Shown here piece by piece: positions 1 through 9,050 of a DNA stretch of 64,000 nt. The stretch's first letter is position 1. Each line of letters begins with the position of its first letter. Source of the stretch: Deltaproteobacteria bacterium (GTDB lineage: Bacteria > Myxococcota > JACRCW01); NCBI GenBank assembly GCA_016218805.1, contig JACRCW010000085.1, forward strand, positions 62,001-126,000. The letters run 5' to 3'. Both the position numbers and the translations under genes were made by a program. Below the pieces are notes generated by a model. It had not been told where the DNA came from, ran no database searches, and was given only the letters and a program-made list of their open reading frames with translations.

Positions 1-314
1 AACCGGTGGCGGTCCGCACCTCCGGCGGAGGGCGCATGGTGGATTTTCGCTACCGCGTGGTGGACGCGCAGAAAGCCCGTCAGTTGTTTGACCGCAAGCT
101 GAAACCGGTCCTGCGGGACCACCGGAGCCGCGCGCAGCTGGCCATGCCGGAGGACACCAAGCTTGGCGGCCTGCGTTCCAGCCCGCGCGCACAGCCGGAG
201 AACGGCAAGGTCTATTACGTGCTGTTCGCCAACCCCAACAAGACCATTGCCCGGGGCGCCAAGGTTGACGTCGTCATGGGTGACTGCGTGCTGGCCAACC
301 TGGTGGTGCAATAG
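1..314 (+). CDS. C-terminal fragment of an unknown protein, cut by the window edge
   Basis: An open frame runs in from the left edge and stops with TAG at 312-314. The first in-frame GTG (6) is not convincing as a start because coding-like sequence already begins at the edge, so the gene is probably truncated by the window. About 100 residues are visible. They contain a GGRMVDFRYRVVD segment and end in a KVDVVMGDCVLANLVVQ strand-like tail. A similar G-x-MVDFR(Y/F) to ...LVVQ layout is remembered from uncharacterised proteins of proteobacteria, but no function is known to me. Eleven bases separate it from the downstream subtilase lipoprotein (ATG 325), so they may be co-transcribed. Confidence 0.6.
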   Translation, partial: PVAVRTSGGGRMVDFRYRVVDAQKARQLFDRKLKPVLRDHRSRAQLAMPEDTKLGGLRSSPRAQPENGKVYYVLFANPNKTIARGAKVDVVMGDCVLANLVVQ

Positions 315-324
315 CGGGGAAATC

Positions 325-1641
325 ATGCACCACCTCCGCCGCGGTCCAGGTCTGGCCGCCCTCGCCCTTCTTGGCTGCGGGATGCCGGACCCCGCCCGGG
401 AAGCCGCGGAAATGCGGGTGGTCATCCGGATGGCGGACCAGGCCGTGCCACCGGGACCGGAGCCCGGTCACGCGGCGGCCGCCCTCAGGAGCCAGGCGGA
501 GGTCACGCAGGCTGGATTGCGGGCCTTCCTGCGTGCGCACGGCGGCCGGCGGCTGACGCCCCTGCCCATCATCAACGGTGTGTCCGCGTTCATTCCGCAC
601 GGCCTGCTGCCCGCAGTGTCCCGGTTTCCGGGTGTTGACCGGGTGGTGGCGGACCCCGGCTGGCGGTTCCCCGCCGCCACCCCGGCGGGGACGGGATCGC
701 CGGGATGGAATCTGCAGTCGGTGCACGCGGACGCGCTGTGGGCGCGCGGCTTCCGCGGCCAGGGCGTGGTGGCGGCCAACATGGATACCGGCGTGGACGT
801 GCGCCACGTGGACGTGGCGGACCGCTGGCGCGGCGGTGACAACAGCTGGTTTGACCCGTTCACGGACAGCGTTGAGCCGTATGACCCCATTGGTCACGGC
901 ACACAGACCCTGGGCATCATGCTGGGCGGCAGCGGTTTCGGGGTCGCGCCGGGCGCGCAATGGATTGCGGCAAGGATCTATGATGATTCCGGGCATTCTT
1001 CATTGACGGTGGTTCACCAGGCGTTCTTCTGGCTGCTGGACCCGGACGGCGATCCCGCGACGCCGGACGCTCCGCGGGTGGTCAACGCTTCGTGGGCCAT
1101 TGGTGATTCCGTAGGTTGCGACCTGGAGTTCATGCCGGACGTCCAGCGGCTCACCTCCGCGGGGATCCTGGTGGTGTTTCCCGCGGGCAATGCGGGGCCA
1201 CGGGAAGGCTCGGGGGGGAGCCCGGCTGACAATCCCGGCTCTTTCGCCGTCGCGGCCGTGGATCGCGACGGACGCGTGGCGTCGTTCAGCAGTCGCGGCC
1301 CGTCGGCCTGCCATGACGGCGTCTTTCCGCATGTAGCCGCTCCGGGCATGGACATTGTCACGCTGGATGTCTCGCTTCCCGGGATTCCGCAGTACGCGGT
1401 GGTTGCCGGGAGTTCATTTGCGGCGCCGCATGTGGCGGGCGCCGCCGCGCTGTTGCTGTCCGCGTTTCCCTCCCTTTCTCCCGCCCAGCTCCGCTGGGCC
1501 CTGACTGCGGGCGCGCGGGATGGGGACGCCCCCGGGCCTGACGCGCGTGTCGGGCACGGGATTCTTGACGTTGCCGCTTCCCACGTTGCGCTGCAGCGCG
1601 CTGTGGCTCGCGGCTACTTGCTGCACCCACCCACCGACTGA
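325..1641 (+). CDS. Subtilisin-like (S8) serine protease, predicted lipoprotein
   Basis: The protein has 438 residues. ATG 325 is chosen over in-frame upstream starts because it has a GGGGA ribosome-binding site just upstream and opens a lipoprotein signal peptide (hydrophobic LAALALLGC). The catalytic triad of family S8 is visible: Asp154 in MDTGVD, His191 in GHGTQT, Ser364 in GSSFAAPHVAG, with the oxyanion Asn289 in PAGNAG. A short propeptide-like region (about residues 25-125, an inhibitor I9-like layout ending in VADPGWRF) precedes the protease domain. It probably cleaves proteins in the periplasm or at the outer membrane. It is followed after 11 nt by the Sco-like gene, suggesting an operon with it and the cytochrome fusion. 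Substrate unknown. Confidence 0.88.
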   Translation: MHHLRRGPGLAALALLGCGMPDPAREAAEMRVVIRMADQAVPPGPEPGHAAAALRSQAEVTQAGLRAFLRAHGGRRLTPLPIINGVSAFIPHGLLPAVSRFPGVDRVVADPGWRFPAATPAGTGSPGWNLQSVHADALWARGFRGQGVVAANMDTGVDVRHVDVADRWRGGDNSWFDPFTDSVEPYDPIGHGTQTLGIMLGGSGFGVAPGAQWIAARIYDDSGHSSLTVVHQAFFWLLDPDGDPATPDAPRVVNASWAIGDSVGCDLEFMPDVQRLTSAGILVVFPAGNAGPREGSGGSPADNPGSFAVAAVDRDGRVASFSSRGPSACHDGVFPHVAAPGMDIVTLDVSLPGIPQYAVVAGSSFAAPHVAGAAALLLSAFPSLSPAQLRWALTAGARDGDAPGPDARVGHGILDVAASHVALQRAVARGYLLHPPTD

Positions 1642-1652
1642 CCGGAGGCACC

Positions 1653-2273
1653 ATGCACCCCGTCCGCTTCTCCACGTTTGCCGTTGTGCTTGCCCTGCTT
1701 GCGTTGCCGGCGTCCGCAGCGGAGGGTGCCCCGCCGTCGGAGCACTGCCCGCACCACGCGGCACCTGCGGCCGCCACGCCCTACGCCCGCTCCCTTCACA
1801 GCTACAGGCCGCCGGACGTGACCCTGGTGGACCAGGACGGCCGCCGCGTGCCGCTTTCGGCCGCGCTGCGCACGGACGTTCCGGTGGCGGTGAACTTCAT
1901 CTTCACCACGTGCACCACGGTGTGCCCGGTGATGAGCGCCACGTTCGCCGGCGTGCGGCGCCGGCTGGGCGCGGACGGCGAACGGCTGCAAATGGTCTCT
2001 ATTTCCATTGACCCGGAGCGGGATCGTCCCGCGGCGCTGAAGTCCTACGCGGCGCGCTTCGGCGCACAACCTGCCTGGCGTTTCTACACGGGCACCACGG
2101 AGGATGTGCGCTCCGTCCTGGCGGCGTTCAACGTGCTTGCCGGGGATAAGTCCAACCACCGCCCGGTCACGTTGCTGCGGCCGGCGGGTGGTCAGGCGTG
2201 GATTCGGATTGACGGTCTTTCCAGTTCGGAGGCGCTGGCGGCCGAGGTTCGCGGCCTGCTGGCGTCACGGTGA
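1653..2273 (+). CDS. SCO1/SenC family copper/thioredoxin-fold protein
   Basis: 206 residues with an N-terminal signal peptide (cleavage near LPASA-AEG). The thioredoxin-like SCO fold is indicated by the CxxxC metal/thiol motif Cys87-Cys91 (TTCTTVCPVMS), the SISIDPERD strand, and the conserved His169 in KSNHRP. Together these are the Cu-binding ligands of SCO1/SenC proteins. The family delivers copper or electrons during cytochrome oxidase CuA assembly or acts as a periplasmic thiol redox protein. A His/Cys-rich EHCPHH stretch follows the signal peptide. Four bases separate it from the downstream cytochrome c fusion gene, implying co-translation. No cytochrome oxidase genes are in this window, so a role outside oxidase assembly is possible. 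Confidence 0.9.
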   Translation: MHPVRFSTFAVVLALLALPASAAEGAPPSEHCPHHAAPAAATPYARSLHSYRPPDVTLVDQDGRRVPLSAALRTDVPVAVNFIFTTCTTVCPVMSATFAGVRRRLGADGERLQMVSISIDPERDRPAALKSYAARFGAQPAWRFYTGTTEDVRSVLAAFNVLAGDKSNHRPVTLLRPAGGQAWIRIDGLSSSEALAAEVRGLLASR

Positions 2274-2277
2274 CGAC

Positions 2278-3852
2278 ATGCGGCACACCGCTGCGCTGCT
2301 GGCTTCCGTATTGGCGTGCGCGCTGGGGGCAACGGCCGCCCGCGGCACCTCCCGCGACCTCTCCGCGCGCGCGGCGGATGGGGAGCGGCTGTACCTGGAG
2401 GGCCGCCTGGCGGATGGGCGGCCCGTGGAGGCCGTGGTCTTGGGTGATGTACCCGTCACCGGGACGCAGCTGAGTTGCGTGACTTGCCACGGGCGCAGCG
2501 GCATGGGTTCCGTGGAAGGCGTCCGGCTCGCGCCGCCGCTGCGGGCGCCGTATCTGGAGTCACCCCGCCGTCTGAAGTCCCGGCCCCGGCCGCCCTACAC
2601 GGACGCCGCACTGGTCCGCGCCATCCGTGACGGTGTGGATGCTGCGGGAAACCGGTTGGATCCCCTGATGCCGCGCTATCGGCTCGGGCCCGCGGAGCTG
2701 CGGGCCCTGGTCGCATACATCAGGTCGCTCGGCGGGGATTTCTCTCCCGGCGCGGACCTGGACCAGATGCACCTGGCCACCATCCTGACGCCCGACGCCG
2801 ACCCGGCGGAAAGAGCGGCCATGCTGGACGTCCTGGACGCATTCATTCAGGCCAGGAACCGGGCCGCTGCGGCCGCGCGGGTCCGTCATCCGCCGGACTG
2901 GCCGGAGTATTACGGGGAATGGGTTCTGCACGTCTGGGAACTCCAGGGACCCGCCGCCGCGTGGCAGGAACAACTGGACGCGCACTTCCGTTCCCAGCCG
3001 GTGTTCGCGGTGGTCAGCGGACTCGGGCGTGACGAGTGGCACCCCATCCACCGGTTCTGCGAAGCGCACCGGGTGCCCTGCCTGCTGCCCAACCTCCGAA
3101 CGCCGCCTGACGCCGGTGCGGACTACTATTCGCTCTATTTCTCGGGCGGCACCGTGCTGGAGGCGCATGCCATTGCTGCCCGGCTGCGAGATGCCACCGC
3201 ACCGCAGCGGGTGTTGCAGATCTTCCAGGATGACACCGGGGCACGCGCGGCACGTGCGCTGGCGGACGCGGTGAGTGCCGGGGGACGGGATGAAACACGC
3301 GATATCGAACTCGCCGATTTGCACGCGTACTCAATCGCGACGCTGGCGCGCGAGCATGACGCGAGCGCTGTGGTGCTCTGGCTGGACCCTGATGGGCTGG
3401 CCCTGTTGCACGACGCGCCGGTCGCAGGTGAATTCGCGGTATTTCTCTCGTCGACCATGCTCGAAGGAGAGGTTCCCGCCTGGCTTGCCGGGGAGTCCGC
3501 TGCCGCCACGCTGGCGCACCCGTACGCGCTCCCCGCGGAGACCCGGTCACGTTTTCCGCGGGTATCCGCGTGGCTGGCCACCCGCCGGGTTCCGCCTGCG
3601 GCGGCAGCCCAGCGGCGCATCGTGGACCAGACGTTCTTTGCCGTCACCATGCTGGGCGAGGGCGTCATGCACCTGAACAAGAACTTCTACCGTGACTACC
3701 TCCTCGAGGTCCTGGACCATTCCTCGGGATTCGAAACTTGGTCCGCCTCCTATTCGCGGCTGAGTTTTGGCCCCGGACAGCGGTACCTGGCCAAGGGTTG
3801 TCACCTGCTGCCGTCCCACGGTGTGGGGCCGCCCGCGTGGGTTGTGCCCTGA
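2278..3852 (+). CDS. Cytochrome c domain fused to a periplasmic-binding-protein-like domain
   Basis: 524 residues from ATG 2278, 4 nt after the Sco gene; longer in-frame starts lie inside that gene and are rejected. An Ala-rich signal peptide (residues 1-24) leads into a class I cytochrome c domain with one haem site Cys67-x-x-Cys70-His71. A probable axial Met lies in the DPLMPRY segment near residue 128, typical of cytochrome c. From about residue 165 to the end the sequence resembles type 1 periplasmic ligand-binding folds (alternating VFAVVSGLG, VLQIFQDDTG, AVVLWLDPDG strands, and an FLSSTML segment). The combination suggests a periplasmic protein that links a ligand-binding step to electron transfer, possibly with the neighbouring Sco protein. 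The ligand is unknown. Confidence 0.75.
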   Translation: MRHTAALLASVLACALGATAARGTSRDLSARAADGERLYLEGRLADGRPVEAVVLGDVPVTGTQLSCVTCHGRSGMGSVEGVRLAPPLRAPYLESPRRLKSRPRPPYTDAALVRAIRDGVDAAGNRLDPLMPRYRLGPAELRALVAYIRSLGGDFSPGADLDQMHLATILTPDADPAERAAMLDVLDAFIQARNRAAAAARVRHPPDWPEYYGEWVLHVWELQGPAAAWQEQLDAHFRSQPVFAVVSGLGRDEWHPIHRFCEAHRVPCLLPNLRTPPDAGADYYSLYFSGGTVLEAHAIAARLRDATAPQRVLQIFQDDTGARAARALADAVSAGGRDETRDIELADLHAYSIATLAREHDASAVVLWLDPDGLALLHDAPVAGEFAVFLSSTMLEGEVPAWLAGESAAATLAHPYALPAETRSRFPRVSAWLATRRVPPAAAAQRRIVDQTFFAVTMLGEGVMHLNKNFYRDYLLEVLDHSSGFETWSASYSRLSFGPGQRYLAKGCHLLPSHGVGPPAWVVP

Positions 3853-3940
3853 CCGTGCCAACTGACGCAGCGCGACGAGTGGGCAAGTGTCCGATGCGGT
3901 GGCCGTTGCCGGTGGCGCACTCTGGGTGCACCCTCCACCC

Positions 3941-5620
3941 ATGCGCGACGACGAAACGGCGATTTTTCGGTTGTTCACGCTGGGCGGAAACGGACGAGTG
4001 GCCGCCCTGCCCTCGCTGCTGGCGGTCTTGCTGCATGCCCCGCATGCCGGCGCTGCGGAATACGTGAATGATCCGCTGACCACGCCCCCTGCCGGGACCC
4101 GCGGCGGCACGTTCTCCGCCGGCGGTTGGACCACCACCGCGGTGGATGACACGCTTTGGTGGACCATTCCTGACGCGCTGGTGAGTGGCTCGGTGGAGTT
4201 CACCATCGCCGGTGCGTCCCTGGCCACCACGCTCACCGGCGAAGACCACGATCTGGTCACGCTGTACCAGGCACCGGACGGCGTCACGGAACCCATCACC
4301 TATTCGCCCTATTTCCGGAACAATGACATGCGCGTGTTCCTGCGCGTGTTTGGCTCCGCCGGCGGAACCGTGCAGGGCGCCACCAAGGTGGAGGGCACGC
4401 AGTGCATGGTGGGGCCGCCGTATTATGACAACGTGTGCCCGGCCGGTTGCGTCGCTTACGACGGTATTGCCTACGCGCACGGAAACCAGAATGACCTGGG
4501 ATGGGACGCCGCGCAGGATTACCGGTTTGTGATTGCCTGGTCTGGAACCGGCATGACGTGGTCCCGCAACGGCGAACTGATGGGCACGCTGGACTTTCCC
4601 AGCGTGTTCGCACCGCAGCCGCTCGTTGTGCACATGGGCTCCCCGCGCAACGGCTCCTCCACCGGTCAGATGCCCATTGGGATTACTTACAAGGACCTGC
4701 TCATCACCGGCACCGCCGGAAGCCAAACGCCGGTGTGCAACTTGCCGCCGCCGCCACCTGACGCGGGTCCACCCGTGGTGGACCCCTGCACGGACGGTTC
4801 CGTCGGCGCCATTGGCGACGTCACCGCCGCCGAGTTCACCAGCGGCGTTTTCAGCGACCCCAGCGATCTCAACGTGGAGGGTGACGGCGCGGGGAATGCC
4901 ATCATGGTGGTGTACGTGATGTTCCCGCCGCAGCCGGCGTCGGTGTCGCGCGCATTGTTCCGGGTCCACACACACCTGGCGGCGTCATCCCAGGGCGGCT
5001 CCGGGCAGGTGTGCCTGGCGGCGTCCAGCGCGTGGGATGAAAACGCACTGACCTGGGCCAACCGTCCTGCGGTCACCACCACGTGCACCGGCAACGCGCG
5101 CACCGTCCAACCGGACTCTGAGGTGGAGTGGGACGTGACGTCGCTCATGGGCGGGAGTGGAAACCTCTCGTTCGCCATCGTGTCGGTGGACAGCGATGGC
5201 GCGCATTACTTCTCGCGCGAAGCCGGAGGATGCGCGCGCGGCCCGCGGTTGCTGGTGACCCCCGGTGCGCCGCCGGATGCGGGCACGCCCGTGGATGCTG
5301 CCGTTCCGGCGGACGCCGCGGTTCCCGTTGACGCCGCCCATCCGGTGGACGCCGCGCAGCCCATTGACGCCGCCGTTCGTGCCGACGCGGGACGACCGCT
5401 GGCGGACGCGGGCGCGAGCCCCCACGACGCGGGCGCGGGCGGTGTGGCGGACGTCCAGTGCAGTTGTGACGTGTCGGGCGAAGGGACCCCGGCCGGACTG
5501 GCGCTGGTGGTGCTGCTGGCGTTGCACCTGCGCCGCCGGCTGCTCCGCACCGCCAGGGATGACGCCGCTACGCGTGGCTGCGGGCGCGTTCCAGCAGGAC
5601 CCGCTCCACGCGACCGGTGA
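3941..5620 (+). CDS. Secreted DNRLRE-domain protein with MYXO-CTERM-like tail
   Basis: About 559 residues if ATG 3941 is used. No strong ribosome-binding site is seen, and GTG 3998 is an alternative that keeps the hydrophobic AALPSLLAVLLHA signal segment. The N-terminal half (about 40-270) is a beta-rich, lectin-like region. A DNRLRE-type domain follows (about 295-430; note ASSAWDENALTWANRP, the usual signature). A long PVDAA/PADAG repeat linker then precedes CSCDVSG, a hydrophobic helix and an Arg cluster, which is the layout of MYXO-CTERM sorting signals. About 22 residues continue beyond the Arg cluster, unusual for such tails, and the last 53 bases overlap the 3' end of the convergent gene. 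Surface or spore-coat location is inferred. Confidence 0.78.
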   Translation: MRDDETAIFRLFTLGGNGRVAALPSLLAVLLHAPHAGAAEYVNDPLTTPPAGTRGGTFSAGGWTTTAVDDTLWWTIPDALVSGSVEFTIAGASLATTLTGEDHDLVTLYQAPDGVTEPITYSPYFRNNDMRVFLRVFGSAGGTVQGATKVEGTQCMVGPPYYDNVCPAGCVAYDGIAYAHGNQNDLGWDAAQDYRFVIAWSGTGMTWSRNGELMGTLDFPSVFAPQPLVVHMGSPRNGSSTGQMPIGITYKDLLITGTAGSQTPVCNLPPPPPDAGPPVVDPCTDGSVGAIGDVTAAEFTSGVFSDPSDLNVEGDGAGNAIMVVYVMFPPQPASVSRALFRVHTHLAASSQGGSGQVCLAASSAWDENALTWANRPAVTTTCTGNARTVQPDSEVEWDVTSLMGGSGNLSFAIVSVDSDGAHYFSREAGGCARGPRLLVTPGAPPDAGTPVDAAVPADAAVPVDAAHPVDAAQPIDAAVRADAGRPLADAGASPHDAGAGGVADVQCSCDVSGEGTPAGLALVVLLALHLRRRLLRTARDDAATRGCGRVPAGPAPRDR

Positions 5621-8414
5621 CGGCGCCGACTGCGCCGATGGGGCACAGGGCTTCGCAGAACGGGCGCCGCACCCGGAACGACGCCAGCAGCAACACCGCG
5701 GCCACCAGCAGCACGCCCAGCGACGGCGCGTAAGTATTGCGAAAGAATGCGGCGTACATCCCGGAGGCGGGTTGTCCCGCCACGTGCCCCTGCGGCGCCA
5801 GCAGATACGCCAACGCCACCAAGCCCAGCGCCGTCCACCGGACCCATGCCAGCCACGGCAGGCGGCGCGCGCGGGCACCCGTGGCGTCCTCGCAGGATGC
5901 CTGCAGCGTCCCCAGCGGGCAGGCGCGCTCGCAGAAGCGGTGGTCATGCAGGTTGGCAAGCAGCGCCACCGGGACCAGGTACGGGCGCAGCACGCCAAAC
6001 ACGCACGGACGCGGGCACGTGTGGCAGAAGATGAACGGGACGTGGAAGTAGCAGCGCCCAACGGGGAACGCGGCCATGGGCAGCAGCCCGGTGAAGAGGA
6101 TCAGGCGCGCGGGGGAAAGCCGCCAGCGCTCGCGCAGGAAGTCAGCAATGGGCTGCCATGCGCGGTTGGGTGTCAGTGGAAAGACCAGCACGGCAATGAG
6201 CAGCGCCGCCGCAGCCAACTGGTAGGCGCGCGTGAAGGTGAACGCGTACACGGGCAGATGTGATGCGTCGCCAGCAACCACGCCGATGAACGCGCCAAAC
6301 AGCAGCGGCAGGGCAAGCGCGGAGCGGCGCCGGGCGGGTTCATCCACAACGGGCGGAGCAAGCAGCAGCGCGGTGGTCACGGCTTTCACGCCCGCCACCA
6401 GCGCACACGTCCCGGCGATTCCCAGCAGCGGAACGACGACGGTGAACGTGGCCAGCGCCGCCACCGCCGCTCCCACCAGATCCGCTGCATACAGCCGGCC
6501 CGCGCCCTCCCGCGCCGCAGCCGCAAACTGCGCGCCGGGAAACGCCCCACACGCCGCCGCCAGCAGGAACGCGGCCGCGCGCGGGAGCGCCGCATTGGCC
6601 AGCGCCGCCGGGAGAATCCACGCCAGCGCCAGGGCAACCAGCGCCACACCCAGGTCCATGGCGATCACAAACGCGCGCGCGTTCGGGCGCCGCCCGGCCG
6701 CCGCCCCACCCGCCGCTCCGAGCAGAAACCCCGCCACCAGCAGGGCAAGCTCCCGGTGCAACGCGCCCGACGCGGACTGGCAGGCCAGCAGCACCAACAA
6801 CTGCAACGCCATGCCCGCGCCGCCGCTGGTTGCCACGGCCACCATCGTCGCGTTGCGGCGCGGCCCCGCCACCAGCACCAGGCCAACCAGCAGCGCCAGG
6901 GCCAGCACGCCAAGTGCTTCCACCGGCAGCCCCCCCAGCTCCGCCACGGTCCGCTCCAGCGCCAGGCGGTACGCGGTGGGGAATGCGTCGCGATTGACCG
7001 GCTCGGCGAGCGCGGACCAACGCGCCGCATCCGCCAGCCGACGGGCGGACAGCGCATCCTCCAGCTGCGCGCGTCCCAGGTGCAGCGGAACCACCCCGCG
7101 CGCGGCGAACGCGTCCGTGATCGCCGCCACCAGGTCCACGGCGGCGGGGAGCGGCGCCTCCGCCGCCACGTACAGCGTCCGGGACAACGGCAACACCCGC
7201 ACCGCTGGGAACACCGCGTCCAGCGTGCGCGCCACGGAAGAGTGCAGCCGGCGCTGTTCACGCGACGCAAACTCCGCGTGCCCCGGCAGCAACACCGCAG
7301 CCAGCCCGCCGGGAGCCAGCGCGCGCTTCACGACGTCAAACCACTCCTGCGTGAAGAACCGGTTGAGCCCCGCGTGCGCGGGCTCCTCCGTCAGCAGCAG
7401 CACCACGTCCCAGGACGCCGCGTGGCGGCGCAGGAACACGCGCGGGTCCTCGCCGTCCAGGACGCGCACCTCCACGCCCGGCGGGGCGTCCTGCAGGCCG
7501 CCCGCGCGCAGGATGCCCGCCACCACGGGGTCCTCCACCATGAACGCCACCGCCTCCGCCCCAAGGCCTTTGGCCAGCACCGCGGCCCCTGGCGGCGGCA
7601 CACCCACCACAAGCACCCGCCGCGGCGCGGGATGCAGCGCAAGCGGAACGCCCACGGTCTCTTCCACGGTCACCGCATCCGCGCCCGTAAGCACCGGCCG
7701 CCGGTCCACGTACACCGCCAGCTCACCGCCACCGCGGTCCACCACGACGCTGCCGTGCGCCGACGCGGCCTCCACCGGCGCAACCAGGTGCGGCCCCTGC
7801 TGGCGCAGCGGCCATGCACCCACGGGGAGCACCGCGCACGCCACCGCCGCCAGCAGCCCGGGCGTCACGCGCGCCAGGTCCCGCGCGCGGGAGTCCCCCT
7901 CCACCGCGCCCCACGCCGCCAGCAACGGGATCACTCCCAGCAGCGCCGCATCCGGGACCTGGCCCAGCAGCACCACGCCCAGCAGCGCGCCCGCCGCGGC
8001 CGAACCCAGTGATTCCACCGCGTACGCCGTCCCGCCCCCCGCGGGCACCGCCGCCCGCGCAAACGCGTACCCTGACGACGCGCACGGCAACATGAGCAGC
8101 ACCAGCGCATACGCGAAGGCCGCCCACGGACCGCCCGCCGCCCCGGCGGGAAAGAGCATGGGCAGCAGCCGCGCGCCCACCCACGCGAGCACCGCGGTGG
8201 GGCCCAGCAGCGCCAGCGCCGTCCCGGCGCGCCCGGCGCCCGCGCGGTGCGCCGCGGCAGCGCCCGCCGCCACCGTGAGCAGCCAGGCCGCCAGCAGCGT
8301 GGACAGCACGGCCTCGTTCCCCGCAAATGACGTCAGGAACGCGCGCGAGAACAGGACCTGGAACGCGGTGGTGCAGGCACCGAGCAGGAACAGCCGGAAG
8401 CGGGCCCCGGCCAC
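5568..8414 (-). CDS. Fused membrane spermidine-synthase-like / NapH-type Fe-S membrane protein
   Basis: About 948 residues from GTG 8414, which lies 7 nt after the upstream stop; an earlier ATG at 8480 would overlap that gene by 59 nt. Three blocks are visible: (1) about seven hydrophobic helices; (2) a Rossmann-like aminopropyl/methyltransferase core (RRVLVVGVPPPGA, then WDVVLLLTEEP and LAPGGLAAVLLPG); (3) a second helix bundle ending in a NapH/FixG-like domain with three cysteine clusters: HTCPRPC, FCERACPLGTL and FCEALCPIGAV. The first two blocks match membrane-bound spermidine-synthase-like proteins, the last matches quinol-linked 4Fe-4S membrane subunits. A role in membrane electron transfer is inferred; polyamine synthesis is not certain. 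The fusion is uninterrupted. Confidence 0.78.
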   Translation of the reverse strand: MAGARFRLFLLGACTTAFQVLFSRAFLTSFAGNEAVLSTLLAAWLLTVAAGAAAAHRAGAGRAGTALALLGPTAVLAWVGARLLPMLFPAGAAGGPWAAFAYALVLLMLPCASSGYAFARAAVPAGGGTAYAVESLGSAAAGALLGVVLLGQVPDAALLGVIPLLAAWGAVEGDSRARDLARVTPGLLAAVACAVLPVGAWPLRQQGPHLVAPVEAASAHGSVVVDRGGGELAVYVDRRPVLTGADAVTVEETVGVPLALHPAPRRVLVVGVPPPGAAVLAKGLGAEAVAFMVEDPVVAGILRAGGLQDAPPGVEVRVLDGEDPRVFLRRHAASWDVVLLLTEEPAHAGLNRFFTQEWFDVVKRALAPGGLAAVLLPGHAEFASREQRRLHSSVARTLDAVFPAVRVLPLSRTLYVAAEAPLPAAVDLVAAITDAFAARGVVPLHLGRAQLEDALSARRLADAARWSALAEPVNRDAFPTAYRLALERTVAELGGLPVEALGVLALALLVGLVLVAGPRRNATMVAVATSGGAGMALQLLVLLACQSASGALHRELALLVAGFLLGAAGGAAAGRRPNARAFVIAMDLGVALVALALAWILPAALANAALPRAAAFLLAAACGAFPGAQFAAAAREGAGRLYAADLVGAAVAALATFTVVVPLLGIAGTCALVAGVKAVTTALLLAPPVVDEPARRRSALALPLLFGAFIGVVAGDASHLPVYAFTFTRAYQLAAAALLIAVLVFPLTPNRAWQPIADFLRERWRLSPARLILFTGLLPMAAFPVGRCYFHVPFIFCHTCPRPCVFGVLRPYLVPVALLANLHDHRFCERACPLGTLQASCEDATGARARRLPWLAWVRWTALGLVALAYLLAPQGHVAGQPASGMYAAFFRNTYAPSLGVLLVAAVLLLASFRVRRPFCEALCPIGAVGAVTGRVERVLLERARSHA

Positions 8415-8421
8415 GGAGGAC

Positions 8422-8820
8422 TCACTGGGCTTCGGCCAACCCTGTGTCCACGTCGTCATCCAGGCCGTGCGCCAGCACAAAGTGGTACAGCGGGTAGGTC
8501 TCCTGCGCCAGCGCGCCGCCTCCCGCCATCACCTCAAACACCACCTGCGCACCCTGCCGGTCCTCGGGGTCCGGGTTGGACTGCACGTAGAGCACCTCGC
8601 GCAGGTCCAGCATCAACTCGCCAATGAGCTGCTTGCCCATCATCAGCTGCACCAGCGGCCGCCGCTCGTCGTCCTCCACCAGCTGCCAGTGGAACATCTC
8701 GTGGTCGTTGAGCAGCGCCTCGGCGGAGCCCGCGCGGACGATGCAGTTGGCGTGCATCTTCATCCACTGCCAGAAGCGGTCAAACGCCACCACGCCGCCG
8801 GTGCTGATGCTGACTCCCAT
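8422..8820 (-). CDS. Conserved small hypothetical protein
   Basis: 132 residues, start ATG 8820 chosen because GAGGAG sits 9 nt upstream; earlier in-frame codons lack this. It is acidic and soluble with no signal peptide or membrane helix. Segments seen are GVVAFDRFWQWMKMHANCIVRAGSAEALLNDHEMFHW near the start (described by position 10-45) and VLYVQSNPDPED later. No family was recognised. Its stop lies 7 nt upstream of the GTG of the large Fe-S membrane fusion, so the two are probably translated together, suggesting a cytoplasmic accessory or partner for that protein. Confidence 0.7.
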   Translation of the reverse strand: MGVSISTGGVVAFDRFWQWMKMHANCIVRAGSAEALLNDHEMFHWQLVEDDERRPLVQLMMGKQLIGELMLDLREVLYVQSNPDPEDRQGAQVVFEVMAGGGALAQETYPLYHFVLAHGLDDDVDTGLAEAQ

Positions 8821-9050
8821 ATGGCCTGCTCCTCGGAAGGACCCCTCGCGGGGGGTCGGGCACATAGCGTGATTTCTCGCGTGGGGGGAGGCCGCGCAAC
8901 CGCCCCGCAAACCGGGACCGATTCGCGTGTGATGACGGCGCGTTGCGTCGTGGTGCGGCGCGGGGGTACGCGCGGGAACCCTTGCCGTGGGCTGGCGCGG
9001 GGTAAGCTCGCGCGGCGTTGGGCACAGCTGGCAATGGCGTGGAGGTGAGG

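Noticed and set aside
3665..4975. Minus-strand open frame across the cytochrome fusion and DNRLRE genes
   Set aside because: Compositional shadow spanning two genes in antisense; no signal peptide or recognisable motif.
6232..9048. Very long + strand open frame antisense to the membrane fusion gene
   Set aside because: Ala/Ser/Thr/Arg-rich low complexity, an expected shadow in GC-rich DNA; the opposite strand has clear helices and cysteine motifs.
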